A DNA stretch of 64,000 nucleotides. Source: Ascaris suum. Lineage: Eukaryota > Nematoda > Chromadorea > Rhabditida > Ascarididae. The notes under the pieces are model-generated. The model made no database searches and was not told the DNA's origin. It was given only the letters and a program-made list of their open reading frames with translations. The stretch is from assembly GCA_013433145.1 (NCBI GenBank), contig CM024178.1:8851260-8915259 (forward strand), written 5' to 3'. Position 1 is the first letter of the stretch, and every line of letters begins with the position of its first letter. Shown here in pieces: positions 1 through 16,600 of this stretch. Both the position numbers and the translations under genes were made by a program.

Positions 1-3440
<3,440 letters not shown>

Positions 3441-3975
3441 AATGTAGTTAAAATAATATTAATAGTTAAAAAGAGTCTAAATTTCTCATTTTGCCCTATA
3501 TACTCAGCATTCCATTTCATTAAATTCGCCGAGTAAAACAGGATTGCATTATTTGAAATGGGTTGGAGCAGATGGGCGAAAATTAGCAAGAAGGCATTTA
3601 GCGATGCAATGTTGGAAGAATGGAAACAATCTTCAAAAATGATGAATAATTTCCACTCGAACAACTGCAAGTTAAGATTTGCAACGATTGCAATTCATAA
3701 TGCATGAAAAGATTTAAGAATAGCAAATAGAATATAGATTTGCAATCGAATTTTTTTTTCAACTCTATTTTCTTTTGCATATTTTCTACGTATTCATTGT
3801 TGAGTTATTTCGTATTTATTCGTCGATTCGTTTTCTACTCATTTGCATATCAATTCCGTTATGTGTTTATTAGTCTTTTATTCATTTTCTTTTTTGAATG
3901 CTAATAAAAACTTTTTTAGAGTTTAAGCTGTATAGATAGAAGTAGATTTCCATATGCTAATTGCATATGTAAAAT

Positions 3976-4962
3976 GTTCCTTTATAGACAATGCCGGTCA
4001 CATCGTCCAGGTGCAGTGCTGGTCACTTTGTTCAGTTGCAATATCGGTCACTTTGCTGTGATGCAATGACGGTCACTTTGTTCCCATTCCATAAATTGTG
4101 CCATGTCTTACTAAATTCATCAACTATACTATTTTATGATGAGATAAGATATAATATCAGAAAACTTTTGAGTAATAATCTAATTATGCGTCCCAATAGA
4201 CAATGCGGAGCGATTTTAAGACCGGAGATGAATATTCACTGACGAAATAAAATTCGAAATGAGAATTCAATTTCTATTCAATCCGTTATTTCAATTAAAT
4301 CGATATCACTAATTTTCTCATGAAAAATAACTATATCGTAATGCAGTAATATAATTCAAAAAATATAAATTAAAATAGCTTATTGTCTTTATGCTCTTTC
4401 AATTTAGCATTTAAGTACTAATATCCTCAAAACTATCTTCCCGGAAAAAAAACATAGAAAGAAAGTGGGAAATATTAAACAAATGAATAGTTAAGGAGGT
4501 AGATAATTGGCATGAAATTGACATGATAAGTATTCATTGCAAATATTTTCGCCAAAAATAGAAACCGGTATAGAGAAATTAAAACATTTTGTGCTGAAAA
4601 TATAGATTATGAAACCGGAAACTAATTTCTAACCTTACGGCAATTTACTTCCTGCTTTTTTTTTAAAAAGAATGGATTATATTGCGGTCAAAACTTAAGC
4701 TCGATCTTTTTACCTATTTGTTCGTAGCCTCAAAGTTGCTAAAACACATAACATTACTGAGTGATTCACCAAACTAATACTAGAAATTTATCGGTTATTA
4801 CATTTTATGGCAAGAAACGATGGCATTGTTCATGAATTTGGTAGAATATGGCACAATTTATGGAATTTCGCCAAAATGACCGACAATGAATCTGGACAAA
4901 GTGACCGGCCGGCACCGGCCGGCAGCATCCGGCTAAAGTGACCAGTATTGTCTCTAAGGAAC
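3976..4962. mobile_element. Non-autonomous DNA transposon-like element (MITE) with long terminal inverted repeats
   Basis: The left arm (3976-4124) and right arm (4828-4962) are inverted copies. The left arm opens GTTCCTTTATAGACAATGCC. The right end, read on the minus strand, opens GTTCCTTAGAGACAATACTG. Further in, the left arm's CCATAAATTGTGCCAT is matched in inverted orientation near 4847-4863, so similarity runs for about 135-150 bp with scattered mismatches. The left arm also carries four copies of a 25-bp unit starting GGTCAC at 3996, 4021, 4046 and 4071. The right arm has related inverted GTGACC units around a CCGGCCGG cluster. The internal 700 bp has no transposase-like ORF. Both arms and the subterminal repeats are seen directly; calling it a MITE is inference. 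No convincing target-site duplication was found. Confidence 0.75.
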
Positions 4963-7663
4963 GACTTTATGCGTGCATCTAGTATATGAAAACGTGCTTA
5001 CATCCACACACATCGAAGCTTTGCAAAAGATTTGTAGAATCAGACAGCAACAAAGAAAAGCCTCATAAATATATGACGGAATCGGTATGCTAATGTGTGC
5101 GACTATTACTTTGCAAGTATTTGTACGCTAACTAAACATAATTAAGTTGTATACTTGTAAAAAAATATACGAATAGGATAAAATATTTGACGAAACTCTG
5201 TCATTTTATTGCATTCAGGTAGGAATAGTCTAGTTGACCTTATCTTATGTACTTTATAAAGGTACTCAGCTATGTGAAGTATGGTGATCGTAATGAAAAT
5301 ATTGTTGTTGATCTATTGCCTAATTAAATCTCTAGCATAACATTATCATATAAGTATAGATTCTAGTACTGCTGAGTACCATATTGCCATATATTTTTGT
5401 ATTATTAAAAATATTGACGGGGTCTAAAAAAAAATTCTTAGAACTATGGGACTTCAATTTATGTATATATTTTCATTTTACAGTTTTTTCTTTGTTCAAA
5501 TCTTTTACCTATTTTTTTGCGATAATATTTTTGCTTGTGAATTTTTCAAACTTTCTTTTCTATGGAAAATTCATATTTCCCTCATATATTTATAAATAAA
5601 TTTATGCATAAATGAAAATTATAAAAGTTCAAAAATCACATTATTTCAAATTTTTATTGCAAATGAATTTTTTTTATATTTATTTTTTCATAAACATATA
5701 TAAACACACACACACAAATAGATATAAAATGAGCTATTATCTTCATATAGTTACGCATCAGTGCAATGCTTATATTGCAATTGAGATAGTTGTAATAGGT
5801 GCGCAATGAGGTCGGCGATTGGTATTGCCATAAACATTCGTGATATGCTATCGCTTCTACTTTTGATTATTCACCTAACTGCTTGTTCATTTTTTTTTCC
5901 CCGGTTTATTCGATTCTAAATTTATTCACACATATTTTTGCAAAATTATTATTTACAATTTCTAATTCTTACCTTGTGATATCGAAATTTATGATCTATA
6001 ATCTTATCACTTTATCATCTAGAGAATCTTATCAGCTTATCTTAACCTTAATATTTATCGGATCATTTCATCTGTTTTAGCGTTAGATAGTATTTTGCAA
6101 AGTGAAACAAACGGATTACCCCTTCTTCAATACCTTCTAGCATAATACATTGATAAGCGTTCACATGATTTGATTGCACTATTCTATAGTATAGGAAATA
6201 AAACTTTCCTATCTAGCATTATTAAGTTTGCAAAAAAAACTCTTTGATTAGTGAATGCAAAAAATCGCCTCCTAACTTCACTATTAGTATTTTATCAATA
6301 ATCGTTTAGTCAAACAATTTTTACAGAGGAAATTTGTTGAATATTTCAACAACGATAGTAGTAAGATATGATATAGTAGGCAAACGATATAGTACGTATT
6401 ACTTTGACTTCTTGACAATGGTCTCTTCTATTTTTAAATTCTCTTATTTTATTTCCAGAATTTAATATAAAGAGATTCCTGTTCCTCTTTTTTTTTAACC
6501 TCTGCCCTCTTCCCTTTTCGCCTTTCCTTCTCTTCCATCTTTCTCTCTCTTCCTCTTTCTTTCCCTCTCTCTCTCTCGGTATCTCCATTTTTGATGGGTC
6601 TATACTGTAATTTCAGTAATATTATACTCTTCCCTCTTGTTCCAAATTCCATTATAGTTTGTCACTAGGTTATTTATAGTTTCGTCGATGAGTTTTAATT
6701 TCTTTTTCATATCCATTTATCAACGTTTCACATTTCATTCACTCATTTGATTACACTCGCGTTATTTACTAATTTCGCTTCACATCAATGTTTATTGATG
6801 TGCTGTGCGTGTGCAATTTTCTCTTCTAGTAATTGCACACCCGTTAAGTGATCATTCGCCTTATTTATTGATCATTCGCCTTGTTTATATGTTTACAATA
6901 TCAATTATTGATAGGTACTAACGGTTATTGACTGAAAATGATATGTTTATCGAAGTATTGAAATATTCTCATACCTCTTTATTGATTAAGAAATTTTTTT
7001 TTTAATTGCTTAGATAGGAATATTTTTTTTAAATTTTATTATAGTAGAAAATGTTTCATATGAAATACGCAAAAAAAATGTTCATCTATAATTATTACTA
7101 AAATTCGTTCATGTCATATTTTCACGAAAAAAAAAAACTTCATTAAATAAATTTTTTCATAGAAGCGATTTTCTACGAGATAGATAAATGGCATTGATGA
7201 ATATTGCATGAATTTTTTGAGTACAATTTTTTTTTAAATTTCAATATTAATATTTTTATTGAAGAGAAAAATTTATTTAAAAAAAAAGAAATGTTATGCT
7301 AATGCTTTGTTTGGCGTTTTGCCAGAATTTTTGAAATCTTTTTTTTCTTTTTTTTTCTCAAATTCGAAGAAAATATCACTAAAATATTCGTAAATAAAAA
7401 TATACTCCGCAAATAATTATTGAAGAGACGGACGAATTATGAATTCTGCAATTAAAATTATGGAAATTTATTTTTTTTTAAATTGTGAAATATTATTGTT
7501 ATTCATTGACGGATAGTAATTGTACGATAAAGAAATGAAAAAAAAAAAAACGGATTTCTTCTCAAAATGTCGATATTTTATATAGCTATTAAAAAGATTA
7601 TACAAAGTTCTTTTCATCATAGAAGTGGCAACATTCATCGGGATTTATTTTCTCTTATTTCCG
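4963..7663. other. Intergenic AT-rich stretch
   Basis: No supported gene. It contains AT-rich sequence and a pyrimidine-rich run near 6485-6580 (TCTCTTCC-type). Short ORFs here are low-complexity (Phe/Leu/Ile-rich on one strand, Arg/Glu/Lys-rich on the other) and lack splice context. Confidence 0.6.
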
Positions 7664-7714
7664 AAATAAGTAAGTAAATCTCCCGGTGGAGAGAGGAGAT
7701 TTACTTACTTATTT
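7664..7714. repeat. Perfect 20-bp inverted repeat with 11-nt loop
   Basis: The left arm at 7664-7683 reads AAATAAGTAAGTAAATCTCC. The right arm at 7695-7714 is its exact reverse complement. The loop at 7684-7694 reads CGGTGGAGAGA. The arms include GTAAGT-like sequence on one strand. It could fold as a stem in RNA or a cruciform in DNA. No gene is adjacent. Confidence 0.85.
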
Positions 7715-8023
7715 TCTCTTATTTTCGACGAAAATTAAGTATTACAAGTATTCCGGTTAAATATTCCGATCAAATATTCCGGTTACATTAGATATCAATA
7801 GTAGTTCGGTTGATTTATTTCAATGAAACACATAACATTTTCTTCATTTTCGTTTGTTCATCAATGAATTTTAACAATATTAGCGTAATGAAGTTTCCGC
7901 ATGACATCGTTAGTTTTCAATGATACATTTGCAATGTTCTATTTTAATCATCATTCATCTTTTTTTTTCGAAAAGCAACAATTTGGCGATTTGAATTTTG
8001 AGATGTCCGGAACGGGCGACGTT

Positions 8024-8090
8024 AGTTCAGCGGTTAAGATGATTACTTGACAGCTAAAGGTTCTAAGTTCGACTCAAGTGATGAGTTTCT
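8024..8090 (+). other. tRNA-like sequence (degenerate tRNA or tRNA-derived SINE head)
   Basis: The sequence TTAGTTCAGCGGTTAAGATG resembles an A box and D arm. AAGTTCGACTC about 35 nt later resembles a B box and T loop. Between them, TTGACAG could form a seven-base anticodon loop with U33 and A37. The acceptor, anticodon and T stems pair poorly, so it is unlikely to be a working tRNA. It is more likely a decayed tRNA or the pol III head of a SINE. Confidence 0.3.
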
Positions 8091-11000
8091 ATTTTTGTAA
8101 TGTTTGCATTAATCGATGTTCACGGTCATGTGAAAGGGAACCGGTTGCAAAACGAGTTTGACGTATCAAAGTCGAAAAAACAGCATGTTTGTATTTGATT
8201 GAGAGCGAAAGATGCGGTTCTTTTTTTTTTTTCTTAACAATCATTTTATTACTCTTATGCGTCTTGCTCATTTCTTTTTTTTTTTTTGCAATTCGTTTAC
8301 AATCAGCGCCGCCTTAGTTATGTCACGTTTTATTGCAAATTTTGCAATTTTTTTACAATCTTTTTGCGATTTTTCTTTTTTTTTCGGAAATTATATTATA
8401 ACTGTGTTATATCGTATATGATTTATATGATCATTTTCTATAGGGATGTTCGAATTATCACACTTTTTGCGAATGTTTTTGAGTAGAGCTGAACTTTGTA
8501 CAAGCAACTATTTTAAGTGAAATTGTAAGAATAATACTGTGACAACGTCAGTGAATACGTCTGCTCTTTTTTCCTCACATCTTTTTTTGAAGAAACAAAT
8601 GAGTGGTGGCAAGCGAAAAATGCAAAAAAAAAAAAAAAAAACTTTACAATCCACACATGCGAACTTATGCGTAAAACGTGGAAAATTCGAGAAATATGAA
8701 AGTTTACTTAATTCTATGTTCAGCAATATTTTCTATAAGTGATAAAATCTGTTCAGTTGAAAAAAAAATTGGCGCATTTGTCACTTTTATAACTCCCAAT
8801 GAGATTATAAGTTTTGCGATAAATGTTTAGAGAGAGAGAGAAAAAAAAAGCTGATCTAATATTAGCTAAACGTTTGAAAAAATATGTGCTTGATTAATTT
8901 TAAATGTCATGATAAAATTTTCCAAAAATATAAATGTAATGGAAAATAGAAAAAAAAATCTAAACAGATGGGGGATATATTTCTTATGTATATCTTTCGT
9001 TTCTTCTATAATAATAACATTGTATATAATAATATGTAATAATAACTTATATAATAATAATATTTGTTATGAATAACTATGAAAATTTTATGAATGCATT
9101 TTTTTTCCTGAATATTTCTAATTTCTATGGTGGAAAAATTATCAGCAGATAAGAAAAAAAAAATTTTTTTTTTAAATGAATATTTTCCGCATTAAAAAGA
9201 GAAAATTAAGAAGTAATTTCTTTTATAGAAAGATATGGAAACACTTTTTTTTTTAAAAATATATAAGAGCGAAAAAAAATTTTTTTACGAATTTTTTTCA
9301 TAAAAAGGTGAAAAATTTTACCTAAGCATTTAAAGTTAAATAAGTATATTTTTAAAAAAAAATATTTACCTAATATCAGATGAGCATTTTCTCTAAATAT
9401 TTTTAAAAAAGTTACAATTTCATTTGAATTTATGAAGTTGACAAATACGCGTTTTTTTTTTTCTCGATTTATTCAGATCTATATCACTCATAGAGAATGT
9501 TGCTAAGCATAGAATGAAGTAAAAAACGAAAAAAAAAATTAGAACAGGTGCATCAGGTGTATGAGGTAAATGAACGTCTACAATATGAGCCAAATTTAAA
9601 CATTACGTTCGCTTTTGTGTAGCCTCTGCATTGTTGTTGTCGTTTTTTTTTTTTTATTTGTAAGTTGTTTCTCGGCGATAGTTGTATTATGTGTGTGGAT
9701 GTTAGATTCGTAAATATTTATGCCATGAATAGCGCCATATCATAAAGTGCTGTTTGTTTACTGCTCAAACAAACGTGAACTGAAACCAACCGGTTGGAAT
9801 GTTAAAAAATATAACGAAAAATTACCATTATTTAGAGCGAGCACATTCGACACAAGAAAGCTCATTTTCTTAATTTCTATGCGTGTATATTTCATTTACT
9901 CGAAGGAGGAAGTGAATTTTTTATTCACATTTATTACTTTGGAGATTATTTTATTGTTTGTTTAAATTTTAATTACTCTTTCATTTATTGTTTAATATTA
10001 TTTTTCTATTATGCTAGGAGGTTGTTGATTTTATTCCTATTATCCGGAAGCTATTGCTTAAAGTGATTATTTTAATTAAGTTTTATTATTAATATATTAG
10101 TATGAAATATATCCGAAGATTGTGTTATTTTGAACTCGGATTGCGATACACATTGCGATAATAGCCTTACCTATGTTCAATTCAATTACATACATCTCGT
10201 ACACCTAACTAAATTAAAGATGCATAAAGCATGTCAAAGATATATATATATATATATGTTTAGATCAAAGATATGTGCGTATCGGAGCATTATATACCTC
10301 GTCGTTTCTTTATTTCACCCATTTGAAGTTACCTTATCACTATTTTTATGTTTGTTTTCGGCGGTTTACTATTTTCATAAATGAATTATGAGAGTTTATA
10401 CTAAATATTACATTTATAACTTTCTTTTTTTTCAAATCTTCAACAGTACGAATTACTGCATGTGTGTTTTTTAAAAATTCATTATATGCCGATTTTTTTT
10501 CACATTTAATCGATTATCAACTCATATGAAATATTGTGAAGCATAGTAATTATAGATGAAAATATTGAATCGATAATTTCGAGAAATTTATATTTTCTTT
10601 ATGCGTTATTTTCGTTTTTCCTTACTAATGAGTTTTGATGTGATATAGGCGTCAATTAAATGCAAAAATGCACATAATCTCGTGGTGCATCTCATAACGC
10701 TACGAGTGAATAGGACCATTGAGACTCAAGTGGGTGGCAGAAGAAGAGAATGAGGATATGATTCCACGTTTATTGACGCTATTCTGGAAAAAATGTTAGA
10801 TCAATCTATGCGATGTTCGGATTTTTCCTCGTATATAATTTCGGAGCTGAATTGAGGTGAAAGTCGAAAAAATAAAAGATATTTTCAGGTGATTGCTGAT
10901 AAATATCTAAATGATCATAATAATTTTTGAATGAACGTTTAATTAGTGTTTTAAAATTTTCGTATTAATGAATATTTCAATTCTCCCTCCCCACTTTCCA

Positions 11001-11429
11001 CCGTGTGCTTCTTACGCTTTCTTATGAAAACAATTTATCACTAATCACGAAAAGTTGACGCGATCCTTTTCCTCCCAAATCTCTTTACATCTTCGAATTC
11101 CTCCCTCCCCCACTCTTCGTAAAAAGATTTTACTCACCTCTTTTAATCCCTTATTTGCGTCATTTTTGAATTAGGGAATCAAATTATCCGAATCGGAAAT
11201 TTCCGAAAGCGAATTCCCAGAAAAGATTGCAACCCGCTAAAATTATTCCAATTCATATATTTAACATCGAACCCAAACACCTACTCATCTCGGATATTGA
11301 TCGTCACATGACGGTTATTTATTACAGAAATAACAACTAATTGAGTGATCGTGTTACGAAATGTTTGCACAGATGCTGTGTGACATTTATCACTATGGAT
11401 TGCAATGACTACAGCTACACAGCTAGTTT

Positions 11430-11660
11430 TGATTAGTGTAGCGCCAGTGTATTCCTACTCTTGCCGATTATCTCTACTCATTTCGGGTATATCGGTAATA
11501 ATTGCGAGTATATCTAGACTCATTTCCTATATATTGGTAATCGTTACCGATATATTCCTACTCATTTTCGGCATTTCGGTAATCGTCAGCGATATGTTCC
11601 TACTCATTTCCGGTAATCATTGCCAGTATTTCAGTACTCATTGCAGTTATATGCGTACTC
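11430..11660. repeat. Degenerate tandem repeat of about 51 bp
   Basis: Imperfect repeats of TATTCCTACTCATTTC followed by GGTAATCGTTACCGATAT-type sequence recur about every 51 bp, with shorter truncated units. Since 51 is a multiple of three, the plus strand stays open (11405-11767). It reads as a hydrophobic 17-residue repeat (LLISGISVIIASI, then LLIFGISVIVSDM). This is best explained as a repeat, although it would encode repeated membrane-like segments if translated. Confidence 0.65.
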
Positions 11661-12371
11661 GCTACATGTGTATTCTTACTTATCATCGATGTAACAGCTG
11701 CCATTTGAATCCTTTTCGCAGCAGCTGTCCTCTTCTATGTTTTACATCAGTTATCGCTATCATTTAACAATATTTCTGTCTTTACCGTATTTTTCTGTGT
11801 AATATATAGCATTTTTCTATATTGTATCTTTTATGCCATGATTTTTCATGAAATATTGTAAACATGCAACCTAATACGTATATTGTATACAATTTATAAG
11901 GTTTAAGTTAAATGTGAGTGAATAAAAAGTAGTCGCTCACAATATATTATAAAGAAAATCCATGTGACGGTGTTGCTAACCAAAATTGAAACCTGTTCGT
12001 TGCTTGAAAGCAGAAGCACCTACACGTTCCTCCCTGTTTGTTTCCGTTGGCTGCCGATATTTTATCGATTGTTGCGCCGAGTGATCGAAGTGCGTATTCT
12101 CAGCGACCAATCAGTCAAATGTTTTTGTTTGGAGAGACGCCAGAATTGATCTTCATAGCTCTTGTCTGGATGTCCGTCTGTCCGTCTGTCTGCGTAGAGG
12201 TGTTCATCGATCAGTCCACTGCATGAATCTATGTCTCAACAAATAATCTTTCCCTTTCGTTATTGCATTGCGTATTTTTTTCATTTTTGTCAATATATAC
12301 CACTGTCTCAAATAATTACATAACGCAAAGTTGTGTAAGCTGATTTATGCCTTAAAAGCGATATATGCTGT

Positions 12372-12505
<134 letters not shown>

Positions 12506-13603
12506 TTTTTTTCAACTTGCAAATGATGCGAATTGTAAATTGTTTGCTTTGAAAAAAAAATCTTTGAAATGATATTGGAAGAATTTAATGCAGTCCAGTT
12601 CAATCCACCTCACCATATTTTTCGCTCGTAATCTGCAGTGATCTTTAATCGAATTATGTCTTGAAAATGGAATTGAATTTTTTTTTCGTTTCACTTGTTT
12701 TCTATCAAATTTCAAACTCTAAACATTCCATTTTGATTTGTTTAATTTTATTGGGAAACATTCTCAGATATCAAAAAAAAATGTCTCCGAAGGCTTTAAA
12801 AATTTCTCTACTTTTTGAAAATTTTAAACATTAACTTTCTTTTTACCAAAATAAAAGAAAGAAAAAAATACATTGACTTTCTTTAAAACTATTCAAGACA
12901 CTATCATTTTTTTTTCATTGATCGAAGAAAAAGACAATAGAAAAAATTTATTACAACCTATATGATGTATATTTCGTAGAGAGAATAATCGTTAACTCGT
13001 CTTTTTACTTATAGCACCTAAAATATTGTTTAGAAAAAAATTGATCTAATTTCTTTACAATGGATTCATCTCAAAGATCGTTGAAAACATCTATCAATGG
13101 ATTAATTTTCCACTACGGTATAATAACCATCAGTACGACTGTTTTTTTTTTTGCTTCAATAAATATCTAATTCAATATCTAATATTTAAGTTGAAAATGA
13201 GTTGAAAAAAGTGTTTTCTTTGAATAAAAAATTTCTTTTCATATCAAAATTCCGTAAATTTTTGTTATTTTTTAAACTTATTGAAGAATTCGATGCACCA
13301 TAATGGAAAGGATGCTCAAAAGAAATTTCACCTCTAATAGTTGGCTATCATACGATATCAAGAGCAATCTTAGCGATTTTAAATCTTCATTTATTACGCA
13401 GTGATAAGGGGTGCGTTTTTTTTTTTTTTTGCATCGATAGACATATCAATGCGTTTCATATATCTCTAAACGTTTTTTATATGCTTCAATTATCAACTTC
13501 GTATTGCTTTTATTATTTGCAGCTTATTGCAAGCCGTATTGTGGTGCCACCCACATCACCACGACGAAAGGTACTAAAATTACGAACGGTTTAAAAAAAA
13601 ACT

Positions 13604-16600
13604 ATGAACGAACTTCTTGCGATTATTATAATAGTGGTCGTTTGTTGTGCTATGTTTCTCGCTTGGTTGGTATCGATGGCAACTTGTCCCGATCGGATGG
13701 TTAATCTCATCAGTGGTTCAAAGTAAGTATATTACTTTATTATTAGTATTTTCGTGAAGAAAAAAGAAAATTTCACCAAAATTTATGTGAGCCTTTCAAT
13801 GAATAGCCTCAGGCGATATGGAGAGAAAGAAAAACGTGCAGGAGGACAGTACACTTTTAAAAGAAGCTCATCTTTAGGGTGGATATGTTGAAGAGATATG
13901 TTAGAGATCTGACCAGTTTTTGAGACGTTTGATGCGGTGATCTGATTAGTTCGAGGTGATTCGATAGCCGATTCAATTTGAGATAACCCGGTGATCTGAT
14001 CAGTTTGAAATAACCCAATGATCTCGTCACTTCGGGGTGACCTGATAATCTAAACAGTTTGAAATGACGTGATGATCAAAACATCCTTCTAACGCCCTTC
14101 GGATACGTTTTACTTAAGTCCTACTAAATTTTATATTCACTTAGCTACTGTTCATTTGAAATTATGCTGGTAAAGACGCATAATAATCCATTGTTGTTAT
14201 TGTAATCAGTTGTTCGTTACCTAGTTATATGATCAACCGATATTTTCCTATCATCGCACCATCCCCCCCCCCCACCCATCTTTCGAAAAAAAAACGCCCG
14301 GATACTTTTTATAACCAGCCTATCTAGTTGCAAAAAAATTGCAACTATTAGTGCAAATAAAATAAAATCTGTGTTCGTTTTTTTTTTTTGAAAATTTTTG
14401 TTGTTTTCTCTAAAAGTCTCTATAGAATAGTTTTTTCTTCTATGAAATTTTTCTTCGTTATATTCTTTTTACATGAATCAATATAGGCAGAAATTTCGAT
14501 TCAGAATTTTCTAATTTTCTAATCATAGTTTATTTATTTCGTGTTTTTCTTTTTCATTATCTTTATTTCACGTCGTAATAATACAATCTAGCCAATGTAT
14601 TTTACTTATCGTATAACTGGCATAAGCTGATGCATTTTTCAGATGCTCCGAATATTCGTCATCACACGATAGTAAAGAGTTGATTGCGCCAGTTGAAGGA
14701 CACTCTGAATCGCTAATAGCACAAAATTCTTCCGTATGTTTACAATTGAACGGTTCACATAGGTTGACAGCCTCAAAGAAATTAAGTATGGTTCCGGAAG
14801 CAGATGAACAGGTAATTGGTTCTATTCAACAAATCGTTATGATTGTTATTACCTGTAAAAAGTTTTGCATTATTTATAATTTTATATTCGATGAATATGA
14901 GTATAATTTTAAAGAATTTATTTATTCCAATCCCCTTTTTTTCTTCTTTTAAGTTCTTTCGCTGATGGATCATTTGCACGAACGACTATACTATCTTCTA
15001 CAATATTTTCTCGTCTTTTCGCTATTAAAAAAGGATTGATCCATTATTAATTTTGAAGAACACAATCTGAAAATTACAGTCGAAGAAAATAATTTAATAC
15101 TACAAAACATTTTTAAAAAGTAAACGAGTACCTTTTTTTAAAAAAGCGAATCGCAATTTTTATGTGCGTAGATTTAAAATATAGGACTCTTATAATTTCC
15201 TCATGTATCTATATATATAATACAGAAGATCGTAAGCCGTTTTACCCTTTCGTTCGCGTTATCTCAAGAACGCTTTGCTCGATTCGGATCGTTTTTTCTT
15301 TAAAATCTTGGAAATTCCATGCTTACGGGACCCATTGTTTTTGGTGGATGCATTGCGCTTCTGGATTGAGATGTTCTAGATAATATGCATTTTCCATAGT
15401 TAAGCATTTTTGCCGATATCTTTTCCTATGTTTGTCGCATTGTGTTTACGTTTTTTTTGCATTACATGTGCAACCATGTGGCGCATGTTGTCGGCTATTT
15501 GCCACGTGACGAAATAAATCCTGAATATGAACATTTTTCCGGAAAATGTTGGAAATGTATGGAAATCAATCCAGAAACGATTATATCTTTGTGAATTTTG
15601 AATTTTTTTGTGCGATTTTTTAAGACCTCTTGGGAATGGAGGACCATAGGTGCCGGTGAAGAAAACTTGCGAATATTTAGTGATCCCGGCGGGATATCCA
15701 TTGGGGATCCTGAAAATGGTTTTTTCGCCATATCTCCGCTCAAGTTGGGTGAGTTGAGATGGAACTTTTTCCGTTATGGATGGCCTTCGATGCGGTGGTC
15801 GATTCCTTGAAAAGTTTCCCGATCCGATAAAAAAATTTGGCAAATTGACACGTTCATTTTTTGCAACTTTTTTCTCCTTCATCCCCGGTTTAATCATCAA
15901 CTACACTTTTCCACATCCCCTCGAAGGTAGATCAGAGCAGATCAAAATGTGATGGTAGAACAATGTATCACCGTGATCAAAATGTGAACGTAGATCAAAG
16001 TTGGTCAAAATGTGAATTTAGATCAAAGCAGAGCAATGTGTGAGAGTAGAACAAGGTAAATCAAAATATGAAACTAGATCAAACTATCAAAGTAAATCAA
16101 GATTTGAAGGCAGATGACAATATGAAGGCAGATCAAAGTATCAGCGCAGATTAAAATGTGAACGTAGATGATCAGAATGTCAAGTTAGATCAAAGGACAT
16201 GAAAATATGGAGGTAGATCAGAGTATCAAAGTAGACCAAATAAGAAGGCAGATCAAAGTAGATCAAAATGTGAACGGCATCAAAGTAACTCATAAGGTGA
16301 ATTTAGATCAAGGGAGAGGAAAAATGTCAAGGTAAGTCAAGGTAATTCAAAATATGAAGGTAGATCAAAGTATCGAAGTATCTACCTTCAGATTTTCATC
16401 TACATTCACATTTTGATTTGCTTTGATCACCGCAGATCAAGATACGAACGTAGATCAATTTAGAGCAGAATGTGAAGGTAGATGAAAGTAGATCAAAATA
16501 TGAAGGTATATCAAAGTGGATCAAAACATGACCGTAGATCATTGTACTAAAGTAGATCAAAATGTGAAGCCTATTTTTTGACCTGCTTTGGTCTGCGTTC

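Noticed and set aside
8024..8090. Functional tRNA gene
   Set aside because: A- and B-box-like motifs are present, but acceptor, anticodon and T stems do not pair well enough.
15598..15810. Plus-strand ORF of 70 codons in the composite element
   Set aside because: It overlaps the longer minus-strand frame, whose peptide is repeated at 17540-17635. No support exists for the plus frame.
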